A DNA stretch of 64,000 nt from Rhodomicrobium sp. Az07 (GTDB lineage: Bacteria > Pseudomonadota > Alphaproteobacteria > Rhizobiales > Rhodomicrobiaceae): NCBI RefSeq assembly GCF_018619475.1, contig NZ_JAHFZG010000006.1, positions 62,001 to 126,000 of the forward strand, given 5' to 3'. Below are positions 1 through 7,155 of this stretch, piece after piece. The notes below the pieces were generated by a model. It worked only from the letters and a program-made list of their open reading frames with translations. It ran no database searches and was not told where the DNA came from. The translations under genes were made by a program, and so were the position numbers. The stretch's first letter is position 1. Each line of letters opens with the position of its first letter.

Positions 1-864
1 GCCATGCGCTGGGTCGCGCTGGGCGTCGATTACGAAATGGCGGGCAAGGATCTCATCGACAGCGTGACGCTCTCGTCGAAGGTGGCACGCGCGCTCGGCG
101 GCCGTCCGCCCGAGGGCTTCAACTACGAACTGTTCCTCGACGATCAGGGCCAGAAGATTTCGAAGTCGAAGGGCAACGGCATCGCGGTGGAGGAATGGCT
201 GGCCTATGCCACGCCGGAGAGCCTCGCGCTGTACATGTTCCAGAAGCCGAAGACGGCGAAGCGGCTTTACTTCGACGTCATCCCGAAGGCGGTGGACGAA
301 TATTTCACCCTTCTCGACGCGTTTCACAAGGAAACGCCGCAAAAGCAGATCGACAACGCCGTCTGGCATATCCATGGCGGCACGCCGCCGCAACATGGCG
401 TGCCCTTGAGTTTCAGTCTTCTGCTGAACCTCGTCAGCGCTTCAAACGCCCACACGAAGGACATTCTCTGGCAGTTCGTGCGGAACTACGCGCCGGAAGC
501 GAACCCGGAGGATTATCCGGAACTCGACCGGCTCATCGGCTTCGCGATCCGCTATTTCGATGAGCGCGAGAAACCGTTCAAGGTGTACCGCGCGCCGACC
601 GATGTCGAACGCGCCGCGATGCTCGATCTGGACGGGCGCCTTGCCTCCGCCGATGCGTCTCTCGACGCGGAAGCGCTGCAAGGCATCGTCTACGAGGTCG
701 GCAAGTCGCATCCGTTCGAAAATTTGCGCGACTGGTTCAAGGCGCTCTACGAGGTTCTGTTCGGCGAGAGCGCGGGGCCGCGTTTCGGCTCGTTCATCAA
801 GGCGTACGGGATCGAGAACACGCGCGCGCTGATCGCGGAACGGCTCGCGGCGGCGCAGGCGTAA
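1..864 (+). CDS. lysK: Class I lysine--tRNA ligase, C-terminal part (5' end outside the window)
   Basis: Charges tRNA-Lys with lysine in the cytoplasm. The reading frame is already open at base 1, so about 287 C-terminal residues are visible and the true start lies upstream. The visible part carries the signature KISKSKGNG (the KMSKS-type loop of class I synthetases) near residue 53, preceded by a GVDYEMAGKDL segment typical of archaeal-type class I LysRS. Most bacteria use the class II enzyme, and alphaproteobacteria are a known exception. The HIGH-type motif would be upstream of the window. A DUF952 gene follows after 12 bases, so the two may be cotranscribed. Confidence 0.93.
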   Translation, partial: AMRWVALGVDYEMAGKDLIDSVTLSSKVARALGGRPPEGFNYELFLDDQGQKISKSKGNGIAVEEWLAYATPESLALYMFQKPKTAKRLYFDVIPKAVDEYFTLLDAFHKETPQKQIDNAVWHIHGGTPPQHGVPLSFSLLLNLVSASNAHTKDILWQFVRNYAPEANPEDYPELDRLIGFAIRYFDEREKPFKVYRAPTDVERAAMLDLDGRLASADASLDAEALQGIVYEVGKSHPFENLRDWFKALYEVLFGESAGPRFGSFIKAYGIENTRALIAERLAAAQA

Positions 865-876
865 CGGGAGGCGGCG

Positions 877-1290
877 GTGAGCGACAGGCCGCGCATCATC
901 TACAAGCTCGTGACGCGCGGCGAATGGGAAGCCGCGCGCGCGGGCGGCATCTTCGCCGGTTCGGAGGTGGATCGCCGCGACGGCTTCATTCATTTCTCGA
1001 CCGCTGCACAGGTGGCGGAAACCGCGCGTCGCTACTTTGCGGGCGTGCCGAGCCTCCTGCTCGTCGCGGTGGACGCAGACATGCTCGCCGCCCTGCCCTC
1101 GCTCGCGCTCGATGCGGCAAGCGCGAGCAACGCCGCCGAAACCGGCCAACTCCGTTTCGAGGCATCGCGCGGCGGCGAACTGTTCCCCCACCTTTACGCA
1201 CCGCTGCCGTTCGCTGCCGTCATAAGCGAAACCGACATCCCGCTCGGGCCGGACGGCGTGCCGCTCATCCCCGAGGATCTCGCGTCGTGA
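877..1290 (+). CDS. DUF952 family protein
   Basis: A 137-residue small cytoplasmic protein of the DUF952 family. The conserved opening IYKLVTRGEWEAA and the block DGFIHFSTAAQVAETARRYF are characteristic, and the length is typical. The biochemical function of the family is not established. The GTG start at 877 has GGGAGG just upstream. Its TGA stop at 1288-1290 overlaps the GTG start of pyrD at 1287, so the pair is probably translationally coupled. The placement beside pyrD suggests only a shared transcript, not a proven role in pyrimidine metabolism. Confidence 0.88.
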   Translation: MSDRPRIIYKLVTRGEWEAARAGGIFAGSEVDRRDGFIHFSTAAQVAETARRYFAGVPSLLLVAVDADMLAALPSLALDAASASNAAETGQLRFEASRGGELFPHLYAPLPFAAVISETDIPLGPDGVPLIPEDLAS

Positions 1291-2354
1291 GCCTGTGGCG
1301 GGCAGCGCAGGCGGGGCTATTCCTCCTCGACCCCGAAACGGCGCATGAGGCATCGCTGCGCGCGCTTGAAGCGGGCATGCACCCGCGCGCCGCGCTCGAC
1401 GATCCGCGCCTCGGCGTCGATCTCTTCGGCCTTCGCTTCCCGAACCCGGTCGGCGTCGCGGCGGGCTACGACAAGGACGCGCGGGTTTACAATCCGCTGT
1501 TTGCCATCGGCTTCGGCTTCGTCGAGGCGGGCACCATCACGCCGAAGCCGCAACCCGGCAATCCGCGCCCGCGCTCGTTCCGGCTCATCGCGGATCGTGG
1601 TGTCATCAACCGCTTCGGCTTCAACAGCGAGGGCCACGCGGCGGCCCTGAAGCGGCTCGCCGCACATCCGCCGCGCGGGCTTCTCGGCGTGAACATCGGG
1701 GCGAACAAGACGAGCGAAAATCGGATCGCGGATTATGTCGCGGGCGTGGCTGCCTTCGGCCCGGTCGCCGCATATCTCGCGATCAACATTTCCTCGCCGA
1801 ACACGCCGGGCCTGCGCGATTTGCAGGCGCCGGATCAACTCGCGGCGCTGCTCGACGCGGTGATGGATGCGCGCGCGAAGCTCGCGCGCAAGGTGCCGGT
1901 GCTCGTCAAGCTCGCGCCCGACCTGCGCGACGACGACATCGCACCGACGATGCGCTGTCTGCTCGACCACGGCGTCGATGGCGCGATCCTCACCAACACG
2001 ACGCTTTCGCGCGAAGGCGTGACCGACCGGCGGCGCGGCGAAGCCGGCGGGCTTTCCGGGCGGCCGCTGTTCGCGCGCTCAACGCGCTTCCTCGCGCGCT
2101 GCTTCATCGAGACGGACGGGCGGCTGCCGCTGATCGGCGTCGGCGGCGTCGATTCCGGCAACGCGGCGGTTGCGAAGATCCGCGCGGGCGCGTCGCTCGT
2201 GCAGCTTTATACCGGCCTCGTCTATGAAGGCGCCGGGCTTCTGCCCGCCATCAAGGCCGCGCTCGTCGCCGAAACCGTCGCCTCGGGCGCGCCGCTCGCC
2301 GCGCTCGTCGGGGCCGACGCGGAGAAATGGGCCGCCTTCTCTCAGCAAGCCTGA
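1287..2354 (+). CDS. pyrD: Dihydroorotate dehydrogenase (quinone), class 2
   Basis: Oxidises dihydroorotate to orotate with FMN and passes electrons to quinone at the membrane, the fourth step of pyrimidine synthesis. The 355 residues match class 2 length. Landmarks are NPVGVAAGYDKDA, the FMN-contact segment GTITPKPQPGNPRPR, INISSPNTPGLRDLQ with the catalytic serine region, LVKLAPDL, ILTNTT and GVGGVDSG. A longer open frame begins upstream at 924, but the N-terminal helix starting SLWRAAQAGLFLLDPE is the expected class 2 membrane-associating segment, which favours GTG at 1287. That start overlaps the preceding stop. The gene converges on cobU, 20 bases away. Confidence 0.95.
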   Translation: MSLWRAAQAGLFLLDPETAHEASLRALEAGMHPRAALDDPRLGVDLFGLRFPNPVGVAAGYDKDARVYNPLFAIGFGFVEAGTITPKPQPGNPRPRSFRLIADRGVINRFGFNSEGHAAALKRLAAHPPRGLLGVNIGANKTSENRIADYVAGVAAFGPVAAYLAINISSPNTPGLRDLQAPDQLAALLDAVMDARAKLARKVPVLVKLAPDLRDDDIAPTMRCLLDHGVDGAILTNTTLSREGVTDRRRGEAGGLSGRPLFARSTRFLARCFIETDGRLPLIGVGGVDSGNAAVAKIRAGASLVQLYTGLVYEGAGLLPAIKAALVAETVASGAPLAALVGADAEKWAAFSQQA

Positions 2355-2373
2355 TGGCCAGCGGTGACGCGCC

Positions 2374-2910
2374 CTATTTCAGCCGGACGCCGCAGCCCGC
2401 CACCATAAGCCACGCCTCGCTCGCCGCCGCCGCCGTGCGCTGGCCGAGAAAGCCCGCGAGGTCGCGGAAGCGGCGCAACTCGGCCTCCATCGGCACGATG
2501 CTCCAGCCCACCTCATCGCCGATGATTACTGTCGGCCAGGGCGCGGTGCGAAACCCATCAAGCTCGCGGCTCCACGTGTCGAGAATCGCCTCATCGCTCA
2601 TCCCTTCTGTGCCGCCAAACCCCGTGCGGAAGGCGAGCCACGTCACAAGACTGTCGATCAGCACACACGAGGGCGCGGGATCGAGAGCGGCGAGCGACGC
2701 AGCGATGTCGTCCGGCGCTTCGAGCGTGCGCCATGTTGCGGGCCGCTCGGCCTGATGACGGCGCACGCGCTCGGCCATCTCGGCGTCGGCGGGATCGCGC
2801 GCATAGGTGGCGACGAACGCGACGCGGTCGCCGTAGCTTTCGGCGATGTCGACCGCGCGGCGGCTCTTGCCGCTCCGGACCGGCCCTGTGAGGAAGATGA
2901 TGTCGCCCAT
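2374..2910 (-). CDS. cobU: Bifunctional adenosylcobinamide kinase / adenosylcobinamide-phosphate guanylyltransferase
   Basis: Phosphorylates adenosylcobinamide and then transfers GMP to it, a late step of cobalamin (B12) assembly. The 178-residue protein begins with a P-loop, GPVRSGKS (residues 8-15). It also has the segment ERVRRHQAERP, which contains the histidine expected to carry GMP, CVLIDSLVTWLA as the Walker B-like strand, and GDEVGWSIVPM. Length and motif order fit CobU/CobP. It lies 5 bases downstream of bioD on the same strand and is probably in its transcript. No other cobalamin genes are in the window. Confidence 0.93.
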   Translation of the reverse strand: MGDIIFLTGPVRSGKSRRAVDIAESYGDRVAFVATYARDPADAEMAERVRRHQAERPATWRTLEAPDDIAASLAALDPAPSCVLIDSLVTWLAFRTGFGGTEGMSDEAILDTWSRELDGFRTAPWPTVIIGDEVGWSIVPMEAELRRFRDLAGFLGQRTAAAASEAWLMVAGCGVRLK

Positions 2911-2915
2911 GCTGC

Positions 2916-3542
2916 CTACCTGAACGCGGCGAGGTCGAAACTCTGCCGGAATGCGAGAGCGAGCGTCGGGGCGTCGAGCGGATCGACGCGCGGCAAGCGC
3001 CCGAGACGGCGCGCGCCGCTGAAAGCCGCGACCGCCGCTTCTTCTTCATCCGCCGGATCGCCGAGAAAGGCAACGCCGTGGACGCGCATGCCGCGCCGCG
3101 CCAGTGCTTCGAGCGAGAGCAGCGTGTGATTGATCATGCCGAGCGCCGTCCTCGCGCAGAGGATCACGGGGAGCCCCATGCGCGCGAAAACGTCGATGGT
3201 GAGAAGCCCCGGTGCGAGGGGCACGAGCAAGCCACCCGCGCCTTCGACGACGAGCGGGCCGTCGACGTCGGGCACGGCGAGCCGAGACGCTTCGATGGTG
3301 ACGCCCTCGCGCGCCGCCGAGATATGCGGCGAGGCGGGGAGCGCCAGACGGTAGGCTTCGGGCAGGATGCGCGTCGGCGGCAGGCCGGAGAGACGGCGAA
3401 CGGTGTCGCTGTCGGTTTCGTCTTCAAGGCCCGATTGCACCGGCTTCCAGTAGTAAGCGCCGAGCGCACCCGCAAGCGCCGCGCTGAACACAGTCTTGCC
3501 GATGCCGGTGTCTGTGCCGGTGACGATGAAGCCAGCGCTCAT
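2916..3542 (-). CDS. bioD: ATP-dependent dethiobiotin synthetase
   Basis: Closes the ureido ring of dethiobiotin from diaminopelargonic acid, CO2 and ATP. The 208-residue protein starts MSAGFIVTGTDTGIGKTVFS with the BioD P-loop, then YYWKPVQSGL, VVEGAGGLLVPL and VILCARTALGMINHTLLS. I chose ATG 3542, preceded by GAGAGGG; an upstream in-frame extension of 34 residues to 3644 lacks homology-like sequence and overlaps the Rieske gene. No bioB/F/A genes are visible, so the rest of the pathway must lie elsewhere. It sits in the minus-strand series nifA, Rieske, bioD, cobU with short gaps. Confidence 0.93.
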   Translation of the reverse strand: MSAGFIVTGTDTGIGKTVFSAALAGALGAYYWKPVQSGLEDETDSDTVRRLSGLPPTRILPEAYRLALPASPHISAAREGVTIEASRLAVPDVDGPLVVEGAGGLLVPLAPGLLTIDVFARMGLPVILCARTALGMINHTLLSLEALARRGMRVHGVAFLGDPADEEEAAVAAFSGARRLGRLPRVDPLDAPTLALAFRQSFDLAAFR

Positions 3543-3561
3543 TTTCCCTCTCAGGACGGCC

Positions 3562-3966
3562 TCAGAGCGCGGGCGGCGCGGCTTCCGCCTCGTCGTCGTC
3601 CAGCTCGGCAAGCTCCACGCCGATAACGCAGATGTCTCCATCAAGCACGCACACCGCGACCGGTTCTAGGTCTTTTCCGAGACACGGCCCGTCGATGCAT
3701 TTGCCGGACGCAAGCTCGAACAGCGAGCCATGCTTTCCGCACACGATATTCTTCGTTCCCGGCTCAAAAAACTGGTTCGTTTCCCAGTCGAGATTGACGT
3801 TGTTGTGCGGGCAGCGGTTCACATAGGCGAAAACCTGCTTGTCCCAGCGCACCACGAAAATGGGCCACGGCTTTTCCGCGCCATCGGCCACGCGCACAAG
3901 CTCGAACCCGCGTCCCCGGCGATTCGGGATGTCCGACACGGCGCAGATGGCATAGGCGACGCTCAT
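3562..3966 (-). CDS. Rieske-type [2Fe-2S] ferredoxin next to nifA
   Basis: A 134-residue soluble protein made almost wholly of one Rieske domain. The ligand pairs are CPH near residue 53 and CGKH about 22 residues later (C-x-H-x21-C-x2-H). There is no signal peptide or transmembrane helix, so it should be a cytoplasmic electron carrier or redox sensor rather than a bc1 subunit. A GTG start at 3981 is possible, but ATG 3966 has a strong GGAGGAAG site about 6 bases upstream. It follows nifA by 19 bases and precedes bioD by 19 bases. The link to nitrogen fixation is inferred from position only. The acidic C-terminal tail (DDDEAEAA) is not part of the fold. Confidence 0.85.
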   Translation of the reverse strand: MSVAYAICAVSDIPNRRGRGFELVRVADGAEKPWPIFVVRWDKQVFAYVNRCPHNNVNLDWETNQFFEPGTKNIVCGKHGSLFELASGKCIDGPCLGKDLEPVAVCVLDGDICVIGVELAELDDDEAEAAPPAL

Positions 3967-3985
3967 CGATTCTTCCTCCACTGCA

Positions 3986-5806
3986 TCAATAGCGCTTCAT
4001 CTCGATGCCGTGCTTCTTCAGCGCATAGCCGACCTGACGCGGTGTCAAACCCAGCATGCGCGCGGCCTTCGCCTGAACCCAGCCTGTCTTTTCGAGCGCG
4101 TTGATGAGCGCATCCTTGCTGAGTTGCGCGTAGCCGCTGCCGTCGTCTTCATGCGCGGCCGAGCCGTTGCCATGCGGGGCGCCATTATGCGCCGCCCCGT
4201 TATGCGAAGCGCCGTTTCCATTGGCCGCGCCGTTCGAGTGGCCGTTCATGCTTTCCGCATATTCAGCGGGTGGCGGCGTATAAGGCGACGGCGCGGCTGG
4301 CGGGCTGACGCGCGGCTGACTGCTGTTGCCCTCGGTAAAGCGATGCTGCTGGGGCGGAACATAGGTCACCTCGCCGCTTGCCGGTCCTTTCCACAGCATC
4401 GACGAGAGACAATGCCCGTGCTGGCAGGCGAAATCGGCCGCGTGAATCTCGTCGCCAAGCGTCATCGCGGCGGTGCGGCGGATGCAGTTTTCCAGTTCGC
4501 GGATATTGCCGGGGAAGTAGCATTTGCAAAGAACCTCCATCGCATCCGGTCCGAAGGAAAGCTGATAGCCGTTCTCTTCGGCGAACCGGTTCAGGAAGTG
4601 CTGGGCAAGTTCGGGGATATCGCCCTGCCGCTCGCGCAGAGGCGGCAGCATGAGCGGCACGACGTTGATGCGGTAATAAAGATCGGCGCGGAACTTGCCG
4701 TCCGCGACCATCTGTTCGAGCGCGCGGTTCGTGGCGCAGACGAGGCGGAAGTTGATCTTCAGCGTATGCTGGCCGCCGACGCGTTCGAACTCGCCCTCCT
4801 GAAGGATGCGGAGCAGCTTTGCCTGGAAAGACGGCGAGATTTCGCCGATCTCGTCGAGGAAAATGGTGCCGCCGTCCGCCAGTTCGAAACGGCCCTTGCG
4901 AAGACCGACAGCGCCGGTGAACGCGCCCTTCTCGTGCCCGAAAAGCTCCGACTCGATGACGCCTTCGGGCAGCGCCGCGCAGTTCACCTTCACGAACGGC
5001 TTGCCCTTACGGCGCGAAAGCTCGTGGATCGCGCGGGCGAAAAGCTCCTTGCCGGTGCCGGTTTCGCCGCGAATGAGAACCGGCGCGTTGGACTTCGCCA
5101 CCTGTTCGATGCGCTCCGTCACCGCACGGATCGCGCGGCTCTTGCCGAGGATGCCCGTCACCTTCGGCGGCGGCGCCTTTGCCTTGATGTTCGACAGTTC
5201 CTTGGCGAGGCGGTGCTGTTCGTGGATGAGGCGTTCGCGATCCTCGGCGACGACGCGATGCAGCTTCAGCGCCTGGCCGACAAGGTTCGCGACCATCGTG
5301 AGGAAGCGGACATCGTGATCGATGCGCACGTCCATGCTGCCCTGCCAGACGCGTTCGATGGCGAGTGTGCCCACCACCTTGGCGTCGACGCGGATCGGAA
5401 CGCCGATGAACGTCTGCACGACATTCGGCCCGGCGCTGCCCAGGCGCTTCCAACCGGCGAACGACGGGTGAAGGGCGCAGTTCTGCACGACCAGCGGCGA
5501 CGCGGTGGCAACGATCTGGTCGATAACAGCGAGAGGGAGGTCGCCATCCTCGTTGGGGTCGATGCTCGGCTCCGTCGAGGCCGAAACCTTGATCTCGGGA
5601 TCGCCCGCCTTGTCGAGCAGCATGAGCGTCGAGAGCCTCATATCGAGGAACGAACTCATCACCGAGACGACATTGTTAAGCATCACCCTCAGGCTTGAGG
5701 GGGATGTCACGATCTTCGAGATTTCGTAGATGCCGCTCAGCGCTGTGTCGCTGTATCTCACGCTTCCCGGAACCGTGACGGTGCCCGCCGGTGCGGAAGA
5801 TGTCAT
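3986..5806 (-). CDS. nifA: NifA, sigma-54-dependent transcriptional activator of nitrogen fixation
   Basis: Master activator of nif/fix promoters, a 606-residue AAA+ enhancer-binding protein. Domains in order are an N-terminal GAF (about 25-185), a sigma-54 AAA+ domain with Walker A GETGTGKE (247-254), the GAFTGA loop (294-299) and Walker B near 313-322, and a C-terminal Fis-type HTH (about 565-603). Four cysteines at 429, 441, 461 and 466 form C-x11-C-x19-C-x4-C, the metal/redox signature of oxygen-sensitive alphaproteobacterial NifA. Residues about 485-552 are a low-complexity Pro then Gly/Asn/His/Ala linker. ATG 5806 has GAGG 8 bases upstream; ATG 5818 is an alternative. The upstream region holds a RegA-like palindrome. 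Confidence 0.95.
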   Translation of the reverse strand: MTSSAPAGTVTVPGSVRYSDTALSGIYEISKIVTSPSSLRVMLNNVVSVMSSFLDMRLSTLMLLDKAGDPEIKVSASTEPSIDPNEDGDLPLAVIDQIVATASPLVVQNCALHPSFAGWKRLGSAGPNVVQTFIGVPIRVDAKVVGTLAIERVWQGSMDVRIDHDVRFLTMVANLVGQALKLHRVVAEDRERLIHEQHRLAKELSNIKAKAPPPKVTGILGKSRAIRAVTERIEQVAKSNAPVLIRGETGTGKELFARAIHELSRRKGKPFVKVNCAALPEGVIESELFGHEKGAFTGAVGLRKGRFELADGGTIFLDEIGEISPSFQAKLLRILQEGEFERVGGQHTLKINFRLVCATNRALEQMVADGKFRADLYYRINVVPLMLPPLRERQGDIPELAQHFLNRFAEENGYQLSFGPDAMEVLCKCYFPGNIRELENCIRRTAAMTLGDEIHAADFACQHGHCLSSMLWKGPASGEVTYVPPQQHRFTEGNSSQPRVSPPAAPSPYTPPPAEYAESMNGHSNGAANGNGASHNGAAHNGAPHGNGSAAHEDDGSGYAQLSKDALINALEKTGWVQAKAARMLGLTPRQVGYALKKHGIEMKRY

Positions 5807-5900
5807 AAATAACCTCATCCGACAAACTCGGGCTGGGCCGAAGGCCAACCCACGAGCCTGCTTGGTAGTTTCACGTTTGAAGCTATTATAACAATGACCT

Positions 5901-5913
5901 GCGACAATGTCGC
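5901..5913. promoter_or_regulatory. RegA/PrrA/RegR-type palindrome upstream of nifA
   Basis: Perfect inverted repeat GCGACAATGTCGC, that is GCGAC-N3-GTCGC, 95 bases upstream of the nifA start codon. RegA/PrrA/RegR response regulators are known to bind paired GCGNC and GNCGC half-sites with a variable spacer, and this family activates nifA in several alphaproteobacteria. The motif is seen directly. Its role here is inference, because one short palindrome can occur by chance in GC-rich DNA. Confidence 0.5.
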
Positions 5914-6065
5914 GCCCATAGAATAGTCAATTCTGCCCTCGCCTGATCCCACGCATCGCGAAAAAACGCAAAAAAGTCAATTTAGATCAAAGGCCAATAC
6001 AGAGATTGCCTCAAAAGAGGGCAAAAATTATTTTTTGTTCAATTCCAGACTCGCCCGCTGAAGGA

Positions 6066-6078
6066 CGGGCATTGCCCG
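6066..6078 (-). terminator. Possible hairpin downstream of the ferritin-like gene
   Basis: CGGGCA-T-TGCCCG forms a 6-bp GC stem 59 bases past the stop of the ferritin-like gene. No T-run follows directly on the minus strand (one appears only about 30 bases further on), so a role in termination is tentative. Confidence 0.3.
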
Positions 6079-6136
6079 CCCGTGAGGTGTGAGACCGCAG
6101 ACGTTCTCAACACGATGAAGAGAGAGGCGTCCGTTT

Positions 6137-6634
6137 TCAATGCGGGGCCGTGAGATTGGTTTCCTGCGGAAGCTGCTCGCCCGCCTTGTGCAGCGCCATC
6201 CACCGCTTCAGTTCCGCCACGTGCTCCTCCTCCTCGGCGACAAACTCCTTGGCGAGGACCTTGATCTCCGGGTCGGTCGTCGTGTCGTAGACATGCTTGT
6301 AGAACTGATAGCCGCGAATCTCGGCGTCGAGCGCGATTTCAAGCGCCTGTCCGCGCCCGATGAGCGGGTCCGTTCCCCAGATCGCCGCCGCTTCGGGGCT
6401 TTCGAGGTCCGGCCATTCGAAATCGCCCGGCGCCTTTTTCGGAATGTCGCGATAACCGGCGCGCGCCATCGCGTCGCCCATATGAAGACGCGAATAATCC
6501 GAAAGCTGGCGGAACAGCTTTCCCACTTCACGATTGCCGGCGCCGTCCATGGCGTCGGCGAGTTGCGCGAAACGAAGCGTGGCTTCCTGTTCGAGCTTGA
6601 TGGAATAGGCGAGAAATTCCTCGACGGAATCCAT
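6137..6634 (-). CDS. Ferritin-like/rubrerythrin-type diiron protein of the nif-fix cluster
   Basis: A 165-residue helical protein with ferritin-like metal motifs: SIKLEQEATLRFAQLA (Glu on helix 1), SRLHM, EIALDAEIRGYQFYKHV and EFVAEEEEHVAELKRW (E-x2-H on the last helix). This pattern predicts a four-helix bundle with a di-iron site, as in the rubrerythrin superfamily. No rubredoxin domain is present. Proteins of this kind recur beside nif and fix genes, where peroxide or oxygen protection or iron handling is proposed but not shown. ATG 6634 was chosen; a longer frame from 6712 adds 26 residues without motif. It follows fixX on the same strand after 203 bases. Confidence 0.8.
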   Translation of the reverse strand: MDSVEEFLAYSIKLEQEATLRFAQLADAMDGAGNREVGKLFRQLSDYSRLHMGDAMARAGYRDIPKKAPGDFEWPDLESPEAAAIWGTDPLIGRGQALEIALDAEIRGYQFYKHVYDTTTDPEIKVLAKEFVAEEEEHVAELKRWMALHKAGEQLPQETNLTAPH

Positions 6635-6794
6635 GATCAGTCCCCTTGTGTATCTGCGACCAAGCGCCTGTCCGGCTAGCCTGAACTGCCGGTGCGCTGA
6701 ACGCGACCCCATTATAATCGATTTTGCGGGCGCGTTTCCAAGTAATTCCGCGGAGACCGGTCAAGCCGAACCCCGCATACCGGAAGCCCGGCTG

Positions 6795-6814
6795 CTTTCA
6801 GAGCCCTCTGAAAG
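6795..6814 (-). terminator. Strong hairpin after fixX
   Basis: Perfect 9-bp inverted repeat (CTTTCAGAG, 2-nt loop, CTCTGAAAG) 23 bases past the fixX stop. No T-run follows, so it may be a 3'-end stabilising structure or a partial terminator between the fix operon and the ferritin-like gene. Confidence 0.5.
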
Positions 6815-6837
6815 CGCCGCCTCTAGCTCCCAAAGCT

Positions 6838-7134
6838 TTAGCCGAACTTGAACAGAATGCCGTAGCCGCCGCGTGGATAGGTCCACGTCAGCGCGCCCGA
6901 GCCTTCCGCCAGCACGCGACAGGTGCCGCATTCGAGGCAACCGTCGGGGCTCACCTCGACCTGACCCTTGCCGTTCACCTCGTAGCAGTGCGCGGGGCAA
7001 AGCTTGACGAGGAGCAGAAGCTCCTTCGACGGCTTCTCGTGCGGCGCGACGACGATATGAGGGCGCCCGGCATCGACGAGATAGCGGTTCTGATAGAGCT
7101 TCTCTTCGACGCGCACCGTTGATGTGTCAGCCAT
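6838..7134 (-). CDS. fixX: FixX, ferredoxin-like subunit of the FixABCX complex
   Basis: A 98-residue [4Fe-4S] ferredoxin-like protein that works with FixABC at the membrane. The Fix complex bifurcates electrons from NADH to quinone and to ferredoxin/flavodoxin, supplying reductant to nitrogenase. The cysteines are in LCPAHCYEV and [11 protein letters not shown]; the second motif supplies most cluster ligands. Length, the [10 protein letters not shown] opening and the C-terminal [13 protein letters not shown] are typical of FixX. It is the last gene of nifV-nifW-fixA-fixB-fixC-fixX, 21 bases after fixC. Confidence 0.96.
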   Translation of the reverse strand: MADTSTVRVEEKLYQNRYLVDAGRPHIVVAPHEKPSKELLLLVKLCPAHCYEVNGKGQVEVSPDGCLECGTCRVLAEGSGALTWTYPRGGYGILFKFG

Positions 7135-7155
7135 TCCAGTGTTCCTTTCCTGTTC

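Larger units (their letters stand above)
5807..6136. other. nifA upstream region (330 bp, no gene)
   Basis: Intergenic stretch between the nifA start and the 3' end of the ferritin-like gene, more AT-rich than its surroundings. It contains a 13-nt palindrome (5901-5913), a half-conserved FNR/FixK-like site at 5977-5990, an A/T-rich run at 6021-6040 and a short GC hairpin at 6066-6078. I found no convincing -24/-12 element for nifA itself. Confidence 0.6.

Noticed and set aside
924-1286. N-terminal extension of pyrD
   Set aside because: This part of the longer open frame has Arg-rich shadow composition and overlaps the DUF952 gene. The membrane-associating N-terminus of class 2 PyrD begins right after GTG 1287.
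5977-5990. FNR/FixK-like box upstream of nifA
   Set aside because: TTGATCTAAATTGA has one perfect half-site, but the other half matches at only 3 of 5 positions, so it is too weak to call.
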